From NCBI RefSeq assembly GCF_040358985.1, contig NZ_CP132932.1, positions 992,001-1,056,000 of the forward strand: DNA of 64,000 nt, given 5' to 3'. The translations under genes and the position numbers were made by a program. Shown here piece after piece: positions 1 to 9,883 of the stretch; position 1 is the first letter of the stretch; the number at the start of each line of letters is the position of its first letter. Origin of the DNA: Tunturibacter empetritectus (GTDB lineage Bacteria; Acidobacteriota; Terriglobia; Terriglobales; Acidobacteriaceae). The notes beneath the pieces were generated by a model. It was not told where the DNA came from, ran no database searches, and was given only the letters and a program-made list of their open reading frames with translations.

Positions 1-2
1 AC

Positions 3-1358
3 GCCGCCTCCCTCGCAGCAACGGGAGAGCCTGCCACCGCTCAAAAAAACTTGGAGGCAGCTCTCAATAGCTCCCCTGACAACGCTGCCCTGCACGATAG
101 CCTGGGCACCGTCCTCGCGCAGCAGCAAACCTACAGTGACGCCACCGTTCAGTTTCAGCGTGCGATCTCACTGGAGCCATCGCTCGCATCCGCGCACTAC
201 CACCTCGGCTCCGTCTTTCTCAATCAAGGCAACCTTGCAGACGCAGTCAGCGAACTCACCAAAGCCAATGACATCTCTCAAGAAAACGTCGAATACATGC
301 TGCAACTTGGTCGCGCCCTACGGGCGAACGAACAGGAAGAGAAGGCCCTCACCGTCCTTCGGCATGCGCTGCTTGTTGATCCTGCCTCGACAGACATCAA
401 GTACGAACTCGCCCTTACCCTTCAGGCGAACGACAATCCCCGCGAAGCTATTCCACTCTTTCAACAGGTCGCCGCCGCCCGGCCGCAGGACTCTGCCGTA
501 CTCACAAACCTCGGACTCGCTCTTGTGCAGACAGGCGACGCCAAGGGCGCCATCCTCTTCTACCTTCGAGCTCTTGTACTGGATGAGAAAAATCCCACCC
601 TGCGCCAAGACCTCGGCGTCGCCTATCTTCAACAGAGCGATCTCAACCACGCCATAGAGCAGTTTCGTGCAGGCCTCCTGGTCGAACCCGACAACTCACA
701 TCTCCACTACGATCTTGGGCTGGCGTTGAAGTTGAAAGACGATCCAAACGCAGCGATCGCGGAGTTCGTACGCGCCGAACGACTCGATCCCAGGTTGCCT
801 GATCCGCCTTACACACTCGGCGTACTCTACATGCAGCTCGGACGCTTCGCAGAGTCGCAGACCGAATTGGAGAATGTCACCACGCTGCGCCCCAACAACG
901 GTGAGGCCTGGGCGCTGCTCGGCAATGTTTATAAAAATAACAACGATCCCGAAAAGGCTGCAGCCGCCTTGAGACTTGCCATCGATCTTCTGCCCAACCA
1001 GCCCAGTCCACACATCAGCCTTGCCGCCATCCTCAGCCAGCAGGGAGACTCTGAAGGCGCTGCAGCCGAACGGAAAAAAGCCGCATCCCTCAGCCGTATC
1101 GCTGTCAGCCGCCAGCGTGCCAACTTTGCCCTCGATAGCGGCAAGGCTCTGCTCAAGCAAGGTCAGATTGCCGAGGCAATCGCACAGTTGCAATCCGCAG
1201 TCGATGCAGATCCGAACTACAGCGAGCCTCACTCCGTTTTGGCCGACGCTCTCGACAGGCAGGGACGAAGCGCTGATGCCGCGCTAGAGCGACAGAAAGC
1301 AAAAAAACTTCTCGCGAATACTTCCACCCCAGGCGAGGCACCTTCCGCTCGCCCATAG
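3..1358 (+). CDS. TPR-repeat protein, 5' end outside window
   Basis: The reading frame is open to the left edge, so the true start is outside the window and only the C-terminal ~450 residues are seen. They consist of about a dozen consecutive 34-residue tetratricopeptide repeats with the usual pattern (for example LHDSLGTVLAQQQTYSDA, LHYDLGLALKLKDDPNAA, HSVLADALDRQGRSADAAL). TPR arrays act as protein-docking scaffolds. No membrane segment is visible in this part. It lies 170 bp upstream of the CRTAC1 array on the same strand, and TPRs recur in the multihaem protein downstream, so a role in the same locus is plausible but inferred. A TTG at 51 is an internal codon, not a convincing start. Confidence 0.85.
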   Translation, partial: AASLAATGEPATAQKNLEAALNSSPDNAALHDSLGTVLAQQQTYSDATVQFQRAISLEPSLASAHYHLGSVFLNQGNLADAVSELTKANDISQENVEYMLQLGRALRANEQEEKALTVLRHALLVDPASTDIKYELALTLQANDNPREAIPLFQQVAAARPQDSAVLTNLGLALVQTGDAKGAILFYLRALVLDEKNPTLRQDLGVAYLQQSDLNHAIEQFRAGLLVEPDNSHLHYDLGLALKLKDDPNAAIAEFVRAERLDPRLPDPPYTLGVLYMQLGRFAESQTELENVTTLRPNNGEAWALLGNVYKNNNDPEKAAAALRLAIDLLPNQPSPHISLAAILSQQGDSEGAAAERKKAASLSRIAVSRQRANFALDSGKALLKQGQIAEAIAQLQSAVDADPNYSEPHSVLADALDRQGRSADAALERQKAKKLLANTSTPGEAPSARP

Positions 1359-1516
1359 AATCGACACTACGGTACTCACAAGCGTTTGTTGCCTTAGCAC
1401 GTAAAGATTCTCTACACCGCGCACAGATTTCAAGACTCTTTCAATCGTCTTCGATTTTGTGATTACAATTACCACGGCGAAGAGAGCCTCGAACGCCAGT
1501 ACCGGGCCATTGTCTC

Positions 1517-1521
1517 AGGAG
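1517..1521 (+). promoter_or_regulatory. Shine-Dalgarno site AGGAG deciding a TTG start
   Basis: AGGAG lies 7 nt before the TTG at 1529. The protein that follows begins with a twin-arginine signal (SRRNFL), which supports this unusual start codon. Confidence 0.7.
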
Positions 1522-1528
1522 CATCCAT

Positions 1529-3414
<1,886 letters not shown>

Positions 3415-3418
<4 letters not shown>

Positions 3419-5151
3419 AGCTTAGCTCCTTTCTTCGAACCGCGGCCATCTTCTTCTTTGCGGCGACCGCATTCGGAGAGCAGCAGCCCTATCCGCCAAC
3501 GACCGATCATCCTCCCCCCGCTTGGTTTGTGGATGTCGCCTTGAAGGCTGGCATCACTGTTCGCGATGTCAACGGAAGCGTCGAATCCAAGCGTTACATC
3601 ATCGAGGCTACCGGCTCCGGCGTCGCCATTCTCGACTACGACAACGACGGCTGGCCCGACATCTTTCTCGTCAACGGCACGAACCTGCCCGGCACAACCT
3701 CTGCAGCCGGCCAGGCAAAGCCAACCAATCATCTCTTCCACAACAATCGCGACGGAACCTTCACCGACGTCACCGTAAAGGCAGGCCTGGTCTCCACTGG
3801 ATGGGGGCAAGGAGCATGCGTTGGAGACTATGACAACGACGGATTCGACGACATCTACGTCACCGGCTACGGCAAAAACCGCCTCTTCCACAACCAGGGC
3901 AATGGAACCTTCAAAGAGGTAGCCGAGCAGGCAGGCGTCGCCGGCACAGGCAAGGAGTGGGGCACCGGCTGCGCCTTCGTCGATTACGATCGCGACGGCA
4001 AGCTGGACCTGGCCGTCGCCAACTACGTGCACTTCGATCTTGCCCGCACTCCAACACCGGGCCAAACCTCAGGATGCATCTGGAAGGGAGTGCCCGTCAT
4101 GTGCGGTCCACGCGGCCTCGAGAGCGCACCGAACATCCTCTACCACAACCTTGGCGGCGGAAAGTTCGAAGACGTCAGCAAGCCCAGTGGATTCGAACGA
4201 ACACAAGGCCACTACTGCTTCTCCATCACCACGCTCGACTACGACGACGATGGCTGGCCCGATCTCTACGTCGCCTGCGACTCCACACCCGCCATCCTCT
4301 ATCGAAACAACCACGACGGCACCTTCAAGGACACTGCCGCCGACGCCGGCGTAGCCTTCAACGAAGACGGCCGCGAACAGGCCGGGATGGGATCAACCAC
4401 GGCCGACTACGACGGCGACGGCAGACTCGACCTCTTCAAAACCAACTTCTCCGACGACACCTCCACCCTCTATCGCAACAATGGCGACGGCACCTATACC
4501 GACATGACCTTCGCCGCAGGGCTTGGCATCAACACCGATGCCCTCGGCTGGGGCGCCATGTTCGCCGATGTCGACAACGACGGCTGGCCCGACCTTCTCG
4601 TTGCGAACGGCCACGTCTATCCCGAGGTCGACTCCGCCAAACTAGGTTCGTCCTATCGCGAGCCTCGCCTCCTCTACTACAACCTGGGCAACGGAAAGTT
4701 CCGCGACATCAGCAAGACCTCCGGCCCCGGGCTCGTCGACCCACGCTCCAGCCGTGGCCTTGCCATCGCGGACCTCTTCAACGACGGACGCCTCGAAGCC
4801 GTGATTAACAACCTGAGCGATCGTCCAATGCTTTTAGTCAACCTCGCGAGGAATCAGAACCACTGGCTCGGCCTTCATCTCAGAGGTACATCCTCCAACC
4901 GTGATGCCATTGGCGCGCGCGTAACCCTGAAATCCGCAAAGCGCCTCTGGGTAGACGAGGTTCGTAGCGGCTCCAGTTACAACTCGTCAAGCGATCTCCG
5001 TCTCCACTTTGGCCTCGGCACGGAGACGCACCTCACGAGCATTCAAATTCGCTGGCCCAACGGCCAGATGGAGATCTTTGACCCTCCCGCGTCGGTGGAT
5101 CGCATGATCGACCTGACCGAGGGAGATGGCCGGGTGCCATCGGCGAATTAA
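3415..5151 (+). CDS. CRTAC1-family FG-GAP/VCBS protein with ASPIC/UnbV domain (copy 2)
   Basis: This is a 578-residue paralogue of the preceding gene. It starts at an ATG inside the ATGA overlap. The N-terminus is a Sec-type signal (KLSSFLRTAAIFFFAATAFG), unlike the Tat-type signal of copy 1. Seven Asp-rich FG-GAP loops are present (DYDNDGWPDIF, DYDNDGFDDIY, DYDRDGKLDLA, DYDDDGWPDLY, DYDGDGRLDLF, DVDNDGWPDLL, DLFNDGRLEAV), and the ASPIC/UnbV domain forms the C-terminus (DAIGARVTL...VRSGSSYNSSSDLRLHFGL). The Cys pair is CIWKGVPVMCGPRGL. It is probably part of one transcript with its neighbours. Its function beyond a secreted calcium-binding propeller cannot be assigned. Confidence 0.9.
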
Positions 5152-5292
5152 AAACAGCGATAGTGCAAAACAGTGCTCTCAACCCACTCTTTCGGGGTCT
5201 ATGGTAGACATGATGCTGCATCAACCATCCGGCAAACCGATGCAGAGACGAAGGACTTAGCTTCTCCTGCGAATTCGAAACTGGAAGACTAT

Positions 5293-5297
5293 AAGGA
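5293..5297 (+). promoter_or_regulatory. Shine-Dalgarno site AAGGA deciding a GTG start
   Basis: AAGGA lies 7 nt before the GTG at 5305, which opens directly onto a Sec signal peptide. An in-frame GTG at 5173 has no comparable site and would place 44 residues ahead of the signal. Confidence 0.65.
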
Positions 5298-5304
5298 CAC
5301 GCTC

Positions 5305-7188
5305 GTGACCGTTCACCATCGTTCTCGCCATTGTTCACCTTCCATTACCTTTGCTCTCTACGCGACACTTTTTTTGAGCACAGCGGCATCAATCGCTCAG
5401 TCCACATCCCCGAACTCCCATTCCGACGCGCAATCTGACAAGCCTCAAGAGGGCGGCCAGGCTCCGGCAACAGGAGGATCAAACACCGGCGGAGCTCACC
5501 GCGCAGTCCTCGACGAAGAGAAGAGACCCATCACTGCCGGAGGCTTCGTAAAGAGTGGCCCAGTCATCTTTCAGGACATCGCCGCAAAAGCCGGACTGGC
5601 CTCATGGATCCACACCATGGGCACGCCCGAAAAAAGATTCATCATCGAAACAATCGGCTCCGGCGTCGGACTCATCGACTACGACAACGACGGCTGGCTC
5701 GATATCTATCTCGTCAACGGTTCCACCTCCGACGCTATCAGCGGCAAAGCAACACCCCCCCACGCCGCTCTCTTCCACAACAACCACGACGGTACCTTTA
5801 CCGACGTCGCCGCGAAGGCACACGTCACCAATGACCGCTGGGGCGTCGGCGTCGCCATAGCGGACTACGACAATGACGGCTGGCCCGACATCTACGTCAC
5901 CAACTTCGGCAAAAATCGTCTCTACCACAACAACCACGACGGAACCTTTACCGACGTCGCAGAGAAAGCTGGTGTCAGTCTTGGCAACTGGTCCACCGGC
6001 GCCACCTGGGGTGACTACGACGGTGACGGGCGACTCGATCTCTTTGTTCCCGGCTACGTTCACTACGACCTCGCAAATCAGCCCGGATCTGGCGGCAAGG
6101 AGGTCTCCTACAGCTTCTGCCAGTTTCGCGGCGAGAAGGTCATGTGCGGTCCGCGCGGTCTCAAGGGAGAGCCAGACCACCTCTTCCACAACAACGGCGA
6201 CGGGACCTTCACTGACGTCAGCGAGAAAGCCGGTGTCTCCGACAAAAACGGCTTCTACGGTCTCGCCTCTGTCTTCGTCGATGTCAACAACGACGGCAAG
6301 CCCGACCTACTCGTCGCGAACGATTCAACGCCGAACTACCTCTACATCAACAAAGGCGACGGCACCTTCGAAGACGTGAGTTACGCCTCCGGATACGCAC
6401 TCAATGAGAACGGCCGCGAGACCGCTTCAATGGGCATCGCCACTGGCGACTACCGAAATAACGGCCTGCTCGACATCTACAACACCACATTTTCTGACGA
6501 CTACAACCCGCTCTACCGCAACGACGGCGACGTCAACTTCACCGATATCAGCTATCAGATGGGCATCGCCGAACCCACAATTCCTTTTCTCGGCTGGGGG
6601 ACCGCATTCCTCGACTTCGACAACGACGGCTGGAAAGATCTGATCATCGCGAACGGCCACGTCTATCCGCAGGTCGATCACACATCCTGGGGGACCACCT
6701 GGGCAGAACGACCGCTCCTCTTTCACAACATCGAGGGTAAAAAATTTGATTTCGAACCTGCAGTCGAAGGCACCGCGCTCGCAAGCCTCTACGTTGGCCG
6801 CGGCATGGCGGTCGGAGATCTCTTCAACGACGGCAAGCTGGATGTCGTCATCAACTCCCTCGATGGTCACCCCGGCCTGCTCCGCAACGTCTCGCAAGAC
6901 CATCACCACTGGATCGAACTGAAGCTGATAGGCGGTCCAAAGAGCCCAAGAGACGCCATCGGCGCCACGGTCTATCTCACCGCGGGAACCCAGAGACAAC
7001 GCGGAGACGTTACCTCTGGTGGGAGCTTTGCCTCCACCCACGACCCGCGCGTGCATTTCGGCCTCGGCGACATCACAACCATCGACTCCGTTGAAGTTCG
7101 CTGGCCAAGCGGAGTCAAAGAAAAGTTCGCAGTTACCAAGGTTGACCAGATCGTTACTCTGGCAGAAGGTAAAGGAGCAAGACTCTAA
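5305..7188 (+). CDS. CRTAC1-family FG-GAP/VCBS protein with ASPIC/UnbV domain (copy 3)
   Basis: This is the third tandem CRTAC1 gene, 627 residues from the GTG at 5305. A hydrophobic signal (ITFALYATLFLSTAASIAQS) is followed by a low-complexity Ser/Gly/Gln linker of about 80 residues, longer than in copies 1 and 2. Seven FG-GAP units follow (DYDNDGWLDIY, DYDNDGWPDIY, DYDGDGRLDLF, DVNNDGKPDLL, DYRNNGLLDIY, DFDNDGWKDLI, DLFNDGKLDVV). The fifth has Asn in place of an Asp, so calcium ligation there may be weaker. The ASPIC/UnbV domain ends the protein. The Cys pair is CQFRGEKVMCGPRGL. It lies 153 bp after copy 2, so it may have its own promoter. Export is likely; the ligand is unknown. Confidence 0.88.
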   Translation: MTVHHRSRHCSPSITFALYATLFLSTAASIAQSTSPNSHSDAQSDKPQEGGQAPATGGSNTGGAHRAVLDEEKRPITAGGFVKSGPVIFQDIAAKAGLASWIHTMGTPEKRFIIETIGSGVGLIDYDNDGWLDIYLVNGSTSDAISGKATPPHAALFHNNHDGTFTDVAAKAHVTNDRWGVGVAIADYDNDGWPDIYVTNFGKNRLYHNNHDGTFTDVAEKAGVSLGNWSTGATWGDYDGDGRLDLFVPGYVHYDLANQPGSGGKEVSYSFCQFRGEKVMCGPRGLKGEPDHLFHNNGDGTFTDVSEKAGVSDKNGFYGLASVFVDVNNDGKPDLLVANDSTPNYLYINKGDGTFEDVSYASGYALNENGRETASMGIATGDYRNNGLLDIYNTTFSDDYNPLYRNDGDVNFTDISYQMGIAEPTIPFLGWGTAFLDFDNDGWKDLIIANGHVYPQVDHTSWGTTWAERPLLFHNIEGKKFDFEPAVEGTALASLYVGRGMAVGDLFNDGKLDVVINSLDGHPGLLRNVSQDHHHWIELKLIGGPKSPRDAIGATVYLTAGTQRQRGDVTSGGSFASTHDPRVHFGLGDITTIDSVEVRWPSGVKEKFAVTKVDQIVTLAEGKGARL

Positions 7189-7286
7189 CTTCCATCCCTC
7201 CCCACTCAATCTTTTGGTTGAGATCTCTATCAGCCCGTAAGAGGATGGCTAACAGTCTTACCGCTTCAATAGAATTCACAGTTGCT

Positions 7287-9509
7287 ATGAAATTGCCCTA
7301 CAGCCGGATCGGTCGCATCTTTCTCTGTACAGTGCTGTGCGGCGCAATCGCCTCATTTTTCATGGCCTTGAAAAGTGATGGAGCTCTCGCATCTGATGCT
7401 GTCACGACCCCCACGCAACGTGAGGTTTATACCGAATCAGTCAAACAACATTACAACTTTCGATTCGGCGCCGATCAGCCCTTCCTCCCGTCAAATGCAA
7501 CCACCGAAACCGGCCAGTTCATCAACCCCAAAGCCTTCCCCACTGCCAAATACTGCAGCCACTGCCATCAGGAAGCGCATACAGAATGGCGTCAGTCCGC
7601 TCACGCCAACTCCTTTCGCGCCCCCTGGTACATCAGAAACACAAACCTGCTCACTGCGGAAAAGGGCATTGAATACACCCGCCACTGCGAAGGCTGTCAC
7701 AACCCAATCGCCCTCGTCTCTGGCGCGCTAACCAAGGGCTCCCCGGTAAATCGCAAGTTCGACGAAGACGGAATCACCTGCACCGTCTGTCACTCCATCC
7801 AGAAGGTTGACGCCCGCGGCACAGGAAGCTACGTTCTCGCGCAGCCCGCAGCTCTGCTCGACGAAAACAATCAACCCATCTACGGCGAGGTCTCCGACAA
7901 GGAGATTCTCGCCCATCTCGACCGCCACTCTAAAGCCGTCATGAAGGACTTCTATCGCACCAGCAACTTTTGCGCTGCGTGTCATAAGGCCGCCCTCCCC
8001 AAACAACTCAACGACTACAAATGGCAGCGCGCCATCTTCCTCTCCGACGAGTGGCAGCTCTCCTCCTTCGCAAAACAGTCGCCGCTTCCCTTCTACGTAA
8101 AAGACCAGGTCTCCACCTGCCAGACCTGCCACATGACCCGCGAAGCTCTCACCACCTCCGACTCCGGCGCGAAAGAGGGCAAGCTTGCCTCTCACCGATG
8201 GTTAGGTGCCAACACTGTTCTTCCAAAGTTCTACAACTACGACACTCAGATGGAGAAGACCATAGCCTTCCTCAAAGCAGGTGTCTTCAACGTCGACATC
8301 TTCGGCCTCGAGAGAAACGGAGGCAAGATCATCGCGCCTCTCGGCAGCGACAACTTCACCGTCTCGCCCGGCGACCTCCTCACCACCACGATCATCATTC
8401 AGAACAAAGGCATCGCACACAGCCACGTACCCGAGCAGCGCGATATGTACGAGAGCTGGGTCGAATTCGAGGCCAAAGATTCCTCCGGCCGTATCCTGAT
8501 GCACTCCGGCGCGATCCAACCCAACGGTGACCTAGACCCTCGCGCACACAGCTTCACCAATCGCCTCGTAAACACCAAAGGGACCATCAACGATCTTCAC
8601 CAGGTCTGGGATAATCGCGTGGTGGCTTACAACAACACCATCGCCTCAGGCCGATCACAGCTCGTCCGCTACCAATTCAAAGTACCCGCGGACGCAGCCG
8701 GTCCCATCACCGTCACCGCGCGGGTCAACTATCGCCGATTCGATCAGCACTTCATGGACTTCGGAATGGGCAAGCACTACGAGATGCCCGTCGTTGCCAT
8801 GTCCGAGCGCACACGCACCTTCACCCTCGGCGAGAATCCCCCCGCGGTCGACCCGCAGGACAACAAACTCTGGATGCGATGGAACAACTACGGCATCGCC
8901 ATGCTGGACGCACAACAGTACGCAGAGAGCGGCCGCGCGTTCGAGCAGGTCGCCAAACTCCGTCCCGACTATGCCGACGCCTTTATCAACATTGCCATCG
9001 CCAACTTCCAGTGGGAGCGCTACGACGCCTCCCGCGCCAGTCTCAACAAAGCTCTCGCTCTCAGCCCTCACAACTCGCGCGCTCTGTACTACCTCGCACT
9101 AGTCGAACGCAACCAGGGCCAGGTTGACAACGCCATCGCAGACCTTCGCCAGGTCATCGAAAAATTTCCAAACTCACGTGACGCCCATAAAGAGTTAGGC
9201 TTCTCTCTCTATCAGCAGCGCAAGTACGACGAAGCTCGCACAGAGTACGAGACCCTCCAATCCATCGACCCAGACGATCTCGCTGCCCACTACATCCTCT
9301 CCATCGTCTACCGCCGTCTCGGCATGAAAGATAAGGCCTCTCACGAAGCCGCAATGTTCGCAGATCAAAAAGACGATCCCACAGCCAGCACCTACGCGCT
9401 CGAGTTCTTGCGCAAACACAACGAAATCGCATCGGAGACCGTACCCTGGCACACACACACAGATTCCCCCGTCGAGCCCGCCGCCAACACCGGAACATCT
9501 GCTCGATGA
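7287..9509 (+). CDS. Pentahaem c-type cytochrome (c554-like) with C-terminal TPR repeats
   Basis: This is a 740-residue secreted protein counted from the ATG at 7287, which opens a signal peptide (RIGRIFLCTVLCGAIASFF). Five haem c sites are visible near residues 90 (CSHCH), 134 (CEGCH), 165 (CTVCH), 229 (CAACH) and 278 (CQTCH), the layout of cytochrome c554-type multihaem proteins. A beta-rich middle region follows (about residues 340-520), then four or so TPRs at about residues 535-700 (FINIAIANFQWERYDAS, HKELGFSLYQQRKYDEA). It should act in the periplasm or at the outer surface in electron transfer, with the TPRs docking a partner. The stop overlaps the start of the mono-haem cytochrome (ATGA), which ties the two together. 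Electron donors and acceptors are not evident. Confidence 0.88.
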   Translation: MKLPYSRIGRIFLCTVLCGAIASFFMALKSDGALASDAVTTPTQREVYTESVKQHYNFRFGADQPFLPSNATTETGQFINPKAFPTAKYCSHCHQEAHTEWRQSAHANSFRAPWYIRNTNLLTAEKGIEYTRHCEGCHNPIALVSGALTKGSPVNRKFDEDGITCTVCHSIQKVDARGTGSYVLAQPAALLDENNQPIYGEVSDKEILAHLDRHSKAVMKDFYRTSNFCAACHKAALPKQLNDYKWQRAIFLSDEWQLSSFAKQSPLPFYVKDQVSTCQTCHMTREALTTSDSGAKEGKLASHRWLGANTVLPKFYNYDTQMEKTIAFLKAGVFNVDIFGLERNGGKIIAPLGSDNFTVSPGDLLTTTIIIQNKGIAHSHVPEQRDMYESWVEFEAKDSSGRILMHSGAIQPNGDLDPRAHSFTNRLVNTKGTINDLHQVWDNRVVAYNNTIASGRSQLVRYQFKVPADAAGPITVTARVNYRRFDQHFMDFGMGKHYEMPVVAMSERTRTFTLGENPPAVDPQDNKLWMRWNNYGIAMLDAQQYAESGRAFEQVAKLRPDYADAFINIAIANFQWERYDASRASLNKALALSPHNSRALYYLALVERNQGQVDNAIADLRQVIEKFPNSRDAHKELGFSLYQQRKYDEARTEYETLQSIDPDDLAAHYILSIVYRRLGMKDKASHEAAMFADQKDDPTASTYALEFLRKHNEIASETVPWHTHTDSPVEPAANTGTSAR

Positions 9510-9832
9510 ATCTGCTGCGCTCTGCACTCTTTTTTGCCCTCGCAGCCGTTTCCTGTCTCCCGGCATTCGCCGAGTCCGCGAAGCAGCGCGGAGCAGCATT
9601 GTTTGTAAATAACGGCTGCCAACACTGCCACACGATCCGCAACGTGGGCGGCGACAAGGGTCCCGACCTCTCCGGGGTAGGACGCGTGCTCAACAAAACT
9701 CAGATCAGAACGCAGATTGTTCAGGGGGGACGAGAGATGCCATCCTTCGCCAACATCCTGAAGACGGCTGAAGTGGATGACCTCGTCGCCTACCTCCACT
9801 CCTGCCGTGACAAAAAGCCGAAATATCCATAA
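9506..9832 (+). CDS. Small mono-haem cytochrome c
   Basis: This 108-residue protein has a clear signal peptide (LLRSALFFALAAVSCLPAFAE). It has one haem-binding site (CQHCH, first Cys at residue 38) and a downstream Met in GGREMPSF as the likely sixth ligand, so it is a class I cytochrome c. The start lies within the stop of the multihaem gene (ATGA), implying translational coupling and a shared role. It probably shuttles electrons to or from the pentahaem protein. The size and fold are typical of the family. Confidence 0.88.
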   Translation: MNLLRSALFFALAAVSCLPAFAESAKQRGAALFVNNGCQHCHTIRNVGGDKGPDLSGVGRVLNKTQIRTQIVQGGREMPSFANILKTAEVDDLVAYLHSCRDKKPKYP

Positions 9833-9883
9833 GTACTCCCGGACAGAGGACGTATCATCCAAGCTGAAGCGACTCCGTCCATC